Position numbers and translations under genes: made by a program
Assembly: GCF_003864415.1 (NCBI RefSeq)
Contig: NZ_BFFP01000001.1
Location: forward strand, 37,416 to 101,415
Reading direction: 5' to 3'
Length of the DNA stretch: 64,000 nucleotides
From: Ligilactobacillus salitolerans
Lineage (GTDB): Bacteria > Bacillota > Bacilli > Lactobacillales > Lactobacillaceae
Part shown: positions 18,064-26,273 of the stretch, in pieces
How positions within the stretch are numbered: the first letter of the stretch is position 1
Layout: every line of letters begins with the position of its first letter
The notes under the pieces: generated by a model
What the model was told of the DNA's origin: nothing
The model's input: only the letters and a program-made list of their open reading frames with translations
Databases searched by the model: none

Positions 18064-18153
18064 GAAGCAAAAACAGCAGCCGGTCTTAATTACCAGTACT
18101 AGCTTTGCTTGATAAAACTGCCGAGCTAGTAGTGTTAATTAGGCTGCTGCTTC
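18064..18153 (+). promoter_or_regulatory. Long leader hairpin upstream of the MFS gene
   Basis: A 90-base imperfect inverted repeat. Left arm segments GAAG, CAGCAGCC, TTAATTA and TACTAGCT pair in order with AGCTAGTA, TTAATTA, GGCTGCTG and CTTC. There is no T run, so it is not a simple terminator. It lies in the untranslated leader of the efflux operon and may control its expression, either as RNA or as an operator. Confidence 0.6.
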
Positions 18154-18184
18154 AAGAGAGACTTCGTCTATAAAGGAAAGAGAA

Positions 18185-18217
18185 ATGAAAGAAGGAATAT
18201 CACGTGTCACAATCTAA
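18185..18217 (+). CDS. Possible 10-residue leader peptide of the MFS gene
   Basis: ATG after AAAGGAAAG opens a 10-codon frame (MKEGISRVTI) that spans the ribosome site and start codon of the MFS gene and stops 11 bases inside it. Translation of this peptide would affect initiation at GTG 18204. This is a speculative reading based only on layout. Confidence 0.3.
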   Translation: MKEGISRVTI

Positions 18218-19688
18218 CGAACTGACTAGCTTTAAAAAGACCATGATGATCATCGTCTTGCTTGTCGGTACATTTTGTACTGTTTTAAACCAGACACTGC
18301 TTTCAACAGCCTTGCCGAAGTTAATGTCGACTTTCGACATTTCGACTGCGACTGTTCAGTGGCTCACGACTGGTTTTCTGATGGTCAATGGGATCATGAT
18401 CCCACTCTCAGCTTACTTAGCTACCACCATCAATACTAAGTGGCTCTATATCGGCGCCATGTCAATTTTCTTAGGAGGAACAATTTTAGCATATGTTGCT
18501 CCTAGTTTCGGAGTCTTGCTAGCTGCCCGTCTGATCCAAGCACTAGGTGTTGGGATCACAATGCCGTTGCTGCAGACGATCATGCTTTCAATTTTCCCCG
18601 CACAGTCACGTGGTGCTGCCCTTGGTCTGGTTGGGATCGTTATTGGTGTCGCCCCAGCTATTGGGCCGACATTATCCGGCTGGATCATCGATCAGTATAC
18701 CTGGCGTGATCTCTTTGGCATGATGATCCCGATCATGGCGGTCGTTTTGATCCTGGCTTTGTTCTTTATGCAGCCAGTCATTAAAACTAAAAAGCAAAGT
18801 ATCGACTGGTTGTCCTTAGTTCTTTCAACCTTTGGCTTCGGCGGTCTGCTTTACGGCTTTTCCGCTGCCGGTAACGACGGTTGGGGTGCAACCAACGTTC
18901 TCGTCGCTTTGATCGGCGGTGCTATCGTTACAGCCCTCTTCGTTTGGCGCCAACTCGTAATTCCAAAGCCATTCTTGGAACTGCGTGTCTTTAAGACCGG
19001 TGAGTTTACTTTAGCTGCTATCTTATCTTCGATCGTGATGATCGCCATGCTGGGGGTCGAAACAGTTCTGCCGCTTTACTTACAGATCGTCCACGGCATG
19101 AGCGCCTTGAATTCAGGCTTGACCCTGCTGTCAGGTGCCGTTGTCATGGCTGTGATGAGTCCAGTTACAGGTCGAACATTTGATATGCTGGGCGGCAAAC
19201 GTTTGGCTACCTTAGGATTGACGATCTTAGCACTGGCAACCTTGCCATTCTTATGGCTGACCATCGATACTCCAACGATTTACATCGTCTTCTTGTATGC
19301 AATCCGGATGTTTGGGATCTCAATGGTTATGATGCCGGTCACAACTTCTGGTATGAACGCATTGCCGAACTCATTGATCGCTGATGGTACTGCTTCAAAT
19401 AACACGGTTCGCCAGGTCGCTTCATCGATCGGTTCTGCTATCATGATCACCTTATTAACTAATGTTACGGACAATGCTGCTCCATCCAAGCACCTCTTGC
19501 ATGCTGCTCCATTAAGTTACAAGCATCAATATCTGACTGCGACTCTTGATGGCTATCACGCTGCATTCCTCTTTTCACTGATTTTCGCTGTGATCGGGAT
19601 CGTTCTTGCCTTCTTCTTAAAGGATCATCAAAGTTCCAATGATTTGTCTGAGCAGGCTTTGAACAACAAAGGCGGTGATGCTGCATGA
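18204..19688 (+). CDS. MFS multidrug exporter, DHA2 (14-helix) type
   Basis: GTG start with GAAGGA upstream. The 494-residue protein has about 14 membrane helices. Family motifs are LNQTLLSTALPKLMSTF in helix one, the ARLIQALGVGITMPLLQ segment and motif C, GIVIGVAPAIGPTLSGWI, characteristic of antiporters. It should expel drugs or toxic organics using proton motive force. Its stop overlaps the ATG of the DUF4811 gene (ATGA), and a MerR regulator is divergent. Confidence 0.93.
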   Translation: MSQSNELTSFKKTMMIIVLLVGTFCTVLNQTLLSTALPKLMSTFDISTATVQWLTTGFLMVNGIMIPLSAYLATTINTKWLYIGAMSIFLGGTILAYVAPSFGVLLAARLIQALGVGITMPLLQTIMLSIFPAQSRGAALGLVGIVIGVAPAIGPTLSGWIIDQYTWRDLFGMMIPIMAVVLILALFFMQPVIKTKKQSIDWLSLVLSTFGFGGLLYGFSAAGNDGWGATNVLVALIGGAIVTALFVWRQLVIPKPFLELRVFKTGEFTLAAILSSIVMIAMLGVETVLPLYLQIVHGMSALNSGLTLLSGAVVMAVMSPVTGRTFDMLGGKRLATLGLTILALATLPFLWLTIDTPTIYIVFLYAIRMFGISMVMMPVTTSGMNALPNSLIADGTASNNTVRQVASSIGSAIMITLLTNVTDNAAPSKHLLHAAPLSYKHQYLTATLDGYHAAFLFSLIFAVIGIVLAFFLKDHQSSNDLSEQALNNKGGDAA

Positions 19689-20428
19689 TTTTAGCTACAT
19701 TAGTAATTGGTGCTCTTTCAGCATTCATCTGTTACGTTTATATCAAGCCCGTTGTCTGGCGGGTGATCGGGACTTTGATCTCAGCAGTGATCTTGATTGG
19801 TTCTTTGGTCCTTTTGGCCTTGAACAGTCACGAACATTACGGGATGCATAAAGTGACCTCGACTAAAGTCGTCCAAGTCTATCCGGCTAGTTCCAAAAAC
19901 AACATGAATATCATGATCTATCAACCGGTTGGCTCAAACGGCAAGGAAACAGTGCAAATTTACAAGGAAACTAAGAATCAAAAGAAACCGAGTCACACCC
20001 AGGCCAACGAATATACGGTTGCTAACAACCATATTCAGCGGACAAATGCTAAAACGGCAACTTTGACGGTCAAAGAAACGCGCTGGAAGTTTAAGTCTAA
20101 GACCTATAAATTCTGGTTTGGTGTTTCGGGACTACAAAATAAATTGGTCAAACGAACCAATACCTTTAAACTGCCGCAAGACTGGCTGCATCTGTCTACG
20201 ACCCAAGTCAAAGCTTTACAAAAGAAGCTGGCAGGGATGAAAACTAAAGCTGGCCAAGCTAAGGTCAAGGCTCAAGCACAACAATATGTTCAGCAACAGC
20301 TCAAGGCTGCTATCATGAAAGATCCAAGTCTGGCAACAGACAAGGCTAAGCAAGCAGCCCTCGCTAAGCAATATGCCGCACAGTTCCAGCAGCAACTGAT
20401 CAAAAAGGCCGTCGCTGACCTCAAATAA
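19685..20428 (+). CDS. DUF4811 domain protein, MFS partner
   Basis: A 247-residue protein translationally coupled to the MFS gene (4-base overlap). Two N-terminal membrane helices (about 1-20 and 25-45) precede an extracytoplasmic beta-rich domain, then a long Lys/Gln/Ala-rich helix at the C-terminus (about 185-245). This is the DUF4811 architecture that regularly accompanies DHA2 exporters in lactobacilli. Function unknown; it may assist the exporter. Confidence 0.85.
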   Translation: MILATLVIGALSAFICYVYIKPVVWRVIGTLISAVILIGSLVLLALNSHEHYGMHKVTSTKVVQVYPASSKNNMNIMIYQPVGSNGKETVQIYKETKNQKKPSHTQANEYTVANNHIQRTNAKTATLTVKETRWKFKSKTYKFWFGVSGLQNKLVKRTNTFKLPQDWLHLSTTQVKALQKKLAGMKTKAGQAKVKAQAQQYVQQQLKAAIMKDPSLATDKAKQAALAKQYAAQFQQQLIKKAVADLK

Positions 20429-20431
20429 AAT

Positions 20432-20482
20432 AAAAACTCAGTAAGAAACCTTGTTTTGACAACGTTTCTTACTGAGTTTTTT
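20432..20482. terminator. Bidirectional terminator
   Basis: Near-perfect stem AAACTCAGTAAGAAAC/GTTTCTTACTGAGTTT with flanking A and T runs, between the convergent DUF4811 and DedA genes. Confidence 0.9.
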
Positions 20483-21095
20483 ATTGCGATTTTTGTTTTA
20501 GACGTCTGACCAGCCAAATGATCACCCCGGCTGCGACTGCAACACCTAGAATCACATACAGCCATTCATCAACGACAGTCAGCATCTGGCGCCAAGCCTT
20601 GCCGGCATAATGACCAACATTGATCAGGAGAAAGTTCCAAGCCAGCGTTCCGCCGATCGTCAGCAGACTAAATTTTCCCAACGGATATTTAGTCATCCCC
20701 GCTGGAATTGAGATCAGGCTCCGGACCACGGGTACACAACGGCCGAACAAGATCGCCCAGCCGCCCTTTTGATTGAAGAAGCTGACTGTTTTATCAATAT
20801 CTGCTTCTTTCAACCGGATCAGCTGACCGGTCTTACTGCGGGCAAAGCGTTTGAGCTGCTTAGAACTTAAGAGCCTGCCCACACCATATAAGATGAGCGC
20901 CCCAATATACGCACCCACGGTCGCAGCAAGAGTTGAACCGCCAATTGTCAGCTGCGTATGCAAAGTCGAATAGCCGGCAAAGGCTAAAACGACTTCGGAA
21001 GGGATCGGCGGAAAAACATTTTCTAAGGCAATCAAAAACATGATGCCGAAGTAACCATACTGATCGATCGCATTAGTGATCATCTCTGTGTTCAA
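20481..21095 (-). CDS. DedA family membrane protein
   Basis: A 204-residue protein starting with TTG 21095 (GGGG six bases upstream; an internal ATG four codons on is an alternative). It carries the DedA/SNARE-associated motifs ENVFPPIPSEVVLAFAGY and GRCVPVVRSLISIPAGM, and about five helices. DedA proteins include undecaprenyl-phosphate flippases and proteins for membrane potential and drug tolerance. Monocistronic. Confidence 0.9.
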   Translation of the reverse strand: MNTEMITNAIDQYGYFGIMFLIALENVFPPIPSEVVLAFAGYSTLHTQLTIGGSTLAATVGAYIGALILYGVGRLLSSKQLKRFARSKTGQLIRLKEADIDKTVSFFNQKGGWAILFGRCVPVVRSLISIPAGMTKYPLGKFSLLTIGGTLAWNFLLINVGHYAGKAWRQMLTVVDEWLYVILGVAVAAGVIIWLVRRLKQKSQ

Positions 21096-21331
21096 AAAAT
21101 ATCCCCATTTCTTGCTTTTGTATCAATCATACCAAGAGCAAGTAATGGCAACAACTTTTAGGAGGTAAAGAAAGTCTTAACTTATTAATAATGTTCCTTT
21201 CATCTAAATTTTTAAAGCTATTTTAGTATAGAGCAGGATCTCAGGTTCTAAAATCCAAACATCAAAATTGACTGTACTCCTGCACTGCCTGTATAGTTCA
21301 AGTTGACTTTAATACTCCGAGGAGGTTCATC

Positions 21332-21790
21332 ATGCAAATTACGCTCACTCAATTTACTCACCCGACACCAACACACTACCAACTCTTAATAACAGCCGAT
21401 CCCGAAAAAGCGGTCATCGATTCATATCTTTCGCGCTCGTTCTGTTATCAAGCGACTCAAGATGACCAGTTGATCGGAGTAGTAATTTTACTGCCAACTC
21501 GACCAAGAATTTTAGAGATCGTCAATCTTGCCGTCGCTGAAGACTGGCAAGATCAGGGGATCGGCACGCAATTACTGACCTTTGCCGAAACGTTCGCCCG
21601 GCAAAATAACTATCTTTCACTGGAGGTTGGTACTGGGTCAACTAGTTTCGGTCCGCTTCGCCTCTACCAAAAGTTTGGCTTCCGTATTACTGGTGTCGAC
21701 CGTGATTTTTTCACCCGCCACTATTCCCATGAAATCAAAGAAAACGGACTGCTTTTAAAAGACATGTTGCGACTTGAGAAAATTCTTTAA
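21332..21790 (+). CDS. GNAT family N-acetyltransferase
   Basis: A 152-residue protein with strong GAGGAGG ribosome site. The acetyl-CoA loop is visible as LAVAEDWQDQGIGTQLLTFAE (R/Q-x-x-G-x-G/A variant), followed by LEVGTGSTSFGPLRLYQKFGFRITGVD, a classic GNAT beta4-alpha4 region. Substrate unknown. Monocistronic. Confidence 0.88.
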   Translation: MQITLTQFTHPTPTHYQLLITADPEKAVIDSYLSRSFCYQATQDDQLIGVVILLPTRPRILEIVNLAVAEDWQDQGIGTQLLTFAETFARQNNYLSLEVGTGSTSFGPLRLYQKFGFRITGVDRDFFTRHYSHEIKENGLLLKDMLRLEKIL

Positions 21791-21835
21791 CGACAGAAAA
21801 AAGCACGTGCCAGTCGCCTAACACATGCTTTCAAC

Positions 21836-23476
21836 TTATTTGACTTTAATTTCTTTCCAGCCTTGACTCATGCCAGCCGGATTCCAAACATAGCCGCTGA
21901 TATTAGTCCGCCATAACTGGGCTGTTGCCGGTTGGTAAAGCGGAATGACACCTTGTTCTTGCATCAAGATCTTTTCTGCATCGACCAGGTCCTGGTAACG
22001 CTGCTGCTTGTTATTGGCATCGGCAGCACCTGAACGCTCGATCAGCTTGTCGTATTGGTCATTGTGCCACTTGCCGCTGTTAGAGGAACTATCGGAGGTC
22101 AATAGATCCAAGAAATTGATCGGATCTGCAAAATCCGCACCCCAGCTGGCAACAACCAGGTCGAAGTCCCCACTGTCTGCCCGTGACATCCGGTTTAATT
22201 TTGGAACGTTATTGACGCTCACCGTCAGACCTGGCAATTCACTTAAGGAACTTTGAATATACTCGGTCACTTTTTTGCTGGCATCAGTATCATCACCCAA
22301 GACTGTCAGGTGCAGCTTCTTTTGACCAACTTCTTTCATACCCTGTGTCCATAGCTTTTGTGCGTTCTTTTTATTATATGAGACACCGTCTTTCACGTAG
22401 GCATCATTGGCAAAATCCGCATTGGTCTTCGGATTCCGGTAGAAGTTCGTTGAAACAAAGCCTTTTGGAACCGTCGAGCCATCATGTAAGACTTTATCAG
22501 CTAACTTCTTGCGATCAATTGCTTGCGACAAAGCCCGCCGGATCTTGAGGTTCTGCAAGGCTTTGACTTTTTGCTGGTTTAAATGCATGTACGTCATTGA
22601 GCCGCCGGTGTAAACTTGATAATCCTTGCGATTTTTCAGGTTGGCAACATGCGAACCGTCGAGTGTAGTGACATCCAGCTTCTTTTGCTGGTATAGATCA
22701 TAGCCAGTCGATGGGCTTTTGAGCACACGCAAGTTGATCTTTTTCAAATGAACATTTTTCTGATCCCAGTAGTTTGGGTTTTTGACCAAGGTCCACTTTT
22801 CATTTGTTCCTTTCCATTTAGTCAGCTTAAAGGGACCATTCGCCGTCATCTTAGCGCTAGATGTTCCATAGTCCTTGCCGAACTTTTGCACAGACTTTTC
22901 TTGTTGCGGGAAGAAAGTTGGAAAGGCCAGCAGCTCTTTGAAGTAAGGTACTGGTTTGTCCAATGTTACTACCAGCTGATTTTTACCAACTGCCTTAACT
23001 CCCAACTGGTCTGGTTGAGCCTGCTTTTTTTGAATGGCAGAGAAGTTTTTGACCCCTTCGAATAAGTATGAATATCCTGCAGCAGTCTTGGGGTCTGCCG
23101 TTCTGCGCCAAGCATAAACGAAGTCCTGAGCCGTTACCGGCGATCCATCAGACCATTTATCATCACTGCGCAGCTTAAAGGTATATGTCAGCCCATCACT
23201 TGAGACCTTGGAGCTTGTCGCCAAAGCATTCTCCAATTTATTATTTTTACCCAAACGATATAATCCTTCACCAGTATGATAAAGCTGTGTCAAAGCCACC
23301 GATTCTTCCGCCTTTGACGGATCCATGATCGAGATCTCAGATGGTGTGCTTAAATTCAACACATTTTTGTCCGTAGCTGCTGAATTTTGCTGGTTGTTCT
23401 TGCCGCAAGCCGCTAAAGCCAAAACAGCAGCTGCAGTTAGAGTAATTTTTCCTAACCGCATCAAGTATTTGTTCAT
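21836..23476 (-). CDS. oppA: Oligopeptide ABC transporter substrate-binding lipoprotein
   Basis: A 546-residue protein with lipoprotein signal (hydrophobic stretch then LALAACGKN, lipobox Cys near residue 24). The SBP_bac_5 (OppA) fold is shown by LSTPSEISIMDPSKAEE, SSDGLTYTFKLRSDDKWSDGSPVTAQDFVYAWRR, LKIRRALSQAIDRKKLADKVL and the C-terminal GVIPLYQPATAQLW. It binds oligopeptides outside the cell for import. It is an orphan: no permease or ATPase is adjacent, so it probably serves transporters encoded elsewhere or another peptide-sensing role. Confidence 0.92.
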   Translation of the reverse strand: MNKYLMRLGKITLTAAAVLALAACGKNNQQNSAATDKNVLNLSTPSEISIMDPSKAEESVALTQLYHTGEGLYRLGKNNKLENALATSSKVSSDGLTYTFKLRSDDKWSDGSPVTAQDFVYAWRRTADPKTAAGYSYLFEGVKNFSAIQKKQAQPDQLGVKAVGKNQLVVTLDKPVPYFKELLAFPTFFPQQEKSVQKFGKDYGTSSAKMTANGPFKLTKWKGTNEKWTLVKNPNYWDQKNVHLKKINLRVLKSPSTGYDLYQQKKLDVTTLDGSHVANLKNRKDYQVYTGGSMTYMHLNQQKVKALQNLKIRRALSQAIDRKKLADKVLHDGSTVPKGFVSTNFYRNPKTNADFANDAYVKDGVSYNKKNAQKLWTQGMKEVGQKKLHLTVLGDDTDASKKVTEYIQSSLSELPGLTVSVNNVPKLNRMSRADSGDFDLVVASWGADFADPINFLDLLTSDSSSNSGKWHNDQYDKLIERSGAADANNKQQRYQDLVDAEKILMQEQGVIPLYQPATAQLWRTNISGYVWNPAGMSQGWKEIKVK

Positions 23477-23674
23477 GTTATCCTCCCATAAGTAATTCTC
23501 ATGATTTTTCTCGACAATTCACTTCCTTTTTATAATAACATACAAAAGGTAAGAGAACCTAAAATAACCAGTCAGAACAATCACTTCAATGTTCGTTCAA
23601 GCAAAGACATTTTGCTCATGTCAAAAAGGGATTAAAATCTCTAAAATAATATAATAGGGGGAACGAGGTGTCTC

Positions 23675-23836
23675 ATGACTAAATATTTGGCAATTCTTCT
23701 TTTGATTACACTCGCATTGGTAGGCGTTGGTGTTAAGAACCAAAATAAAATTATGTTGCGGCTATCGGCAGCCGTTTTGGGGTTATTGCTTTTGTTTGTC
23801 ATTTGGATAATATTTGTGCTTATACCCTCAATGTAA
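23675..23836 (+). CDS. Small two-helix membrane protein
   Basis: A 53-residue frame from ATG 23675 with upstream GGGGAACGAGGTG. It has two hydrophobic segments (about 3-18 and 30-50) separated by KNQNKIMLRL. Unrecognised; the good ribosome site and amphipathic layout support a real small gene. A -10-like TATAAT lies just upstream (23651-23656). Confidence 0.55.
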   Translation: MTKYLAILLLITLALVGVGVKNQNKIMLRLSAAVLGLLLLFVIWIIFVLIPSM

Positions 23837-24105
23837 GTATATTCAACTCACGCAAGAGATTTCTGCTCTGAAACTTTAGATACTAATCACGCGCAAATAA
23901 TATTTCCCGGGAAATAATCCAACACAAGGATAAGTTTATTCACCAGCAGACAGCAGAAAAATAAATTTATTCTAACAAATTCCACTCCTCTAAGCGTATA
24001 ATCTGAATTAGAGAAAAAGATTTAAGATTTTCTGGGTACCGCTTAGCATATTTGTTACACTAAACGATCATAGAATACAATACTAGTCATTAAGGGAGTC
24101 AAATT

Positions 24106-24903
24106 TTGATCACATTAAAATCACAACGCGAAATTGAAGGAATGCAGCATTCTGGCGCGATCCTAGCAGGAGCACACTTAATGCTGAAAGATAAATTACA
24201 CATCGGCATGGACACTTGGGAAATCGAACAATTAGTTGATTCTTATATCCAAGCTCATGGAGCCGTTGCTTCAGAAAAAGGAGTCGATGGCTACAAGTAC
24301 GCCACCTGTATCAGCATCAACGATGAGGTTGCTCACGCAACTCCGCGTAAGGGCTTAAAACTAAAGAACCATGATGTCGTCAAGGTCGACTTTTGTGTCA
24401 ATTGGCATGGTTACCAAAGCGATTCTGCCTGGACTTATGTCATCGGTGAATCGACGCCGGAGATCGATAAACTCCTTGAGGTAACTCACAAGGCCCTTTA
24501 CTTGGGAATCGAGCAGGCTCAAGTTGGTAATCGAGTTGGCGATATCGGTTATGCCATCGAAAACTACGTTGAACGCCAACACCACATGGGCGACGTGCGA
24601 GAACTGATCGGTCATGGGATCGGACCTTCTGTCCACGAAGCACCAGATATCTACCACTATGGCAGTCCGCACCGCGGGTTGCGCTTAAAAGCCGGGATGG
24701 TGATCACGATCGAACCGATGGTCAATGCTGGCGGAGCATGGCAGATCGATACAAAAACTGTTCCCGAAACTGGGTGGGAATACTATGTTTCGGCTGATCG
24801 CAGTTTATCAGCCCAATTTGAACATACTCTTGCGATCACTAACGACGGTCCCAAGATCCTGACTTCACAAGATCCAGTAGGTGATCACAAGTATCTTTTG
24901 TAA
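24106..24903 (+). CDS. map: Methionine aminopeptidase, type I
   Basis: TTG start with AAGGGAG upstream; 265 residues. It removes the N-terminal Met from nascent proteins. The five metal ligands are placed as expected: Asp in VKVDFCVNWHGYQSDSAW (two Asp), His in GHGIG, Glu in TIEPMV and Glu in QFEHTLAIT. A GntR regulator follows 27 bases later. It is unusual in not being in the ribosomal protein/adk operon, so it may be a second copy. Confidence 0.93.
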   Translation: MITLKSQREIEGMQHSGAILAGAHLMLKDKLHIGMDTWEIEQLVDSYIQAHGAVASEKGVDGYKYATCISINDEVAHATPRKGLKLKNHDVVKVDFCVNWHGYQSDSAWTYVIGESTPEIDKLLEVTHKALYLGIEQAQVGNRVGDIGYAIENYVERQHHMGDVRELIGHGIGPSVHEAPDIYHYGSPHRGLRLKAGMVITIEPMVNAGGAWQIDTKTVPETGWEYYVSADRSLSAQFEHTLAITNDGPKILTSQDPVGDHKYLL

Positions 24904-24930
24904 AAAACCTGAATCATTAGGAGTGAGAAA

Positions 24931-25644
24931 ATGCCTTTGAAATATAAAAAAGTTGCCTTCGAGATTTCCCGCCAGATTGCCAGCGGCGAGTATACTAGTA
25001 AACTTCCTAGCGAAGCGGAACTAGTTGAAAAATACCAGACTAGCCGCAATACGATCCGCAACGCCATGAATGCTTTATTTGAACAGGGTCTGATCAAGCG
25101 TGTCCAGGGCAGCGGCTACTTTGTCAATACGCCGCTGCATAGTGAGGGCTATCTAATGAATATTGCCGGTAAGAATGGTTTGGGCGGTCTGGGTAAAAAA
25201 AGAAGCATTACCTCCAAAGTATTGGAACTAGAAATCATTCCAGCCGGGGCTGAAGTGGCTGCACGATTAGAGTGCCAACCGGAGGACCCTGTTTACTACG
25301 TCAGTCGTTTACGTTTTTCTGGCACAGAATTGATCAGTCTGGAACATGCTTATTATCTGAAACAACAGGTCCCTTACTTAACTAAGGAGATCTGTGAAGG
25401 CTCGATCTTCGATTTTATCGTCGAAAATTATGCCATTGAACTGACCAATGCCGATGAATATGTCAGCGTTTATAGTCTGGGCGAAGCAGAATCCAAGGAA
25501 AGCGGCCAGCCGATTGGAACACCTACCCTGCGGATCGAAGAAATCAACTGTATCAAAAATGAGCACCCCTTTAACTACTCAAATGCCTATTATTTCCAGA
25601 AAGGGTTAACGGTGTACATGCATATCAATAATTCTTTAGCTTAA
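24931..25644 (+). CDS. GntR/HutC-family transcriptional regulator (UTRA domain)
   Basis: A 237-residue protein with AGGAGTG ribosome site. N-terminal winged helix (ISRQIASGEYTSKLPSEAELVEKYQTSRNTIRNAMNALFEQGLIKRVQGSGYFV) followed by a UTRA effector domain with VYYVSRLRFSG, LEHAYYLKQ and SIFDFIVENY. UTRA regulators mostly sense sugar phosphates or histidine-pathway compounds; target genes are unclear because it directly follows the methionine aminopeptidase. Confidence 0.9.
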   Translation: MPLKYKKVAFEISRQIASGEYTSKLPSEAELVEKYQTSRNTIRNAMNALFEQGLIKRVQGSGYFVNTPLHSEGYLMNIAGKNGLGGLGKKRSITSKVLELEIIPAGAEVAARLECQPEDPVYYVSRLRFSGTELISLEHAYYLKQQVPYLTKEICEGSIFDFIVENYAIELTNADEYVSVYSLGEAESKESGQPIGTPTLRIEEINCIKNEHPFNYSNAYYFQKGLTVYMHINNSLA

Positions 25645-25934
25645 AATAAACGACAAGCACTTAAAAGTAACCAATGGGACAAAATATTATTATAAGCGTG
25701 ATTTAAAGGCAAAATTGCTCTATACCAATGAAGGTGTTTTCATAAAATATTTAACTATTTTTCGTGTTTTTACGGTTGATTTTCAGTAATAACTGAAGTA
25801 TGCTGATACTTGTATGTGAAAGTCAATGCATTCATGCCTACATTCTCCAAATGAGACATGTCATTTAGTTAGCTCGAGCTAAGAACAGCAAGAACCTTTT
25901 GGGTTTTGCTGTTTTTTTGTAAAAAAACTTGCGC
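25645..25934. terminator. Intergenic stretch with a terminator at 25884-25920
   Basis: The terminator has stem AACAGCAA-G-AACC/GGTTTTGCTGTT and seven T. It lies 240 bases after the GntR gene. The rest is AT-rich without an open frame with ribosome site; the TTACGGTTGATTTTCAGTAATAACTG segment around 25770 is imperfectly repetitive but unassigned. Confidence 0.65.
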
Positions 25935-26200
25935 AGACCCTCCCATAACGTGTAACATGATGGTTATACGATTTGAAAAAAATGAAAAAAAGACAGAGAA
26001 CCGGTCAAGGCTGAAAACCGGTAACTTTATGGCACGTTACACAAAGGCTGCGCACCTATATCTGTGCAGCAGGCAAAAAGCACTCACGAGAATGCTCGTC
26101 GACCTGCATAAAGGCGGTCTAAACGGCCGTGAAACTTGGGTGGAACAGCGTGCAAACGCCCCTTGTACTGCTTGGCAGTACTGGGGCGTTTTTTATTTGG
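25935..26200 (+). promoter_or_regulatory. T-box leader of the amino acid permease (predicted glycine)
   Basis: Stem I closes with GTGTAAC (about 25950) and GTTACAC (26035-26041). It has AGAGA and GGCTGAAAACCGG features. The T-box core GGGTGGAACAGCG is at 26138-26150, followed by a terminator ACGCCCC/GGGGCGT with T run ending near 26196. The UGGA sequence predicts a tRNA with discriminator U, as in Gram-positive tRNA-Gly, Thr or Cys. The codon in the specifier position is GGC at 26031-26033 followed by A, so glycine is most likely; reading ATG one base out (Met) fits the discriminator less well. Confidence 0.85.
26153..26198 (+). terminator. T-box terminator hairpin of the permease gene
   Basis: AACGCCCC-N-GTACTG/CAGTAC-N-GGGGCGTT and a T run; the OFF-state arm of the T-box leader. 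Confidence 0.88.
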
Positions 26201-26273
26201 TCCAAAAGCTGTTGCAGCTGAGTCCTATCATTTTTTCTTGATCTGAAACTTACTATATCAAAGGAGTTTACTA

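Noticed and set aside
25906-26241. Plus-strand frame of 111 codons before the AAT permease
   Set aside because: It lies entirely over the T-box leader and has no ribosome site.
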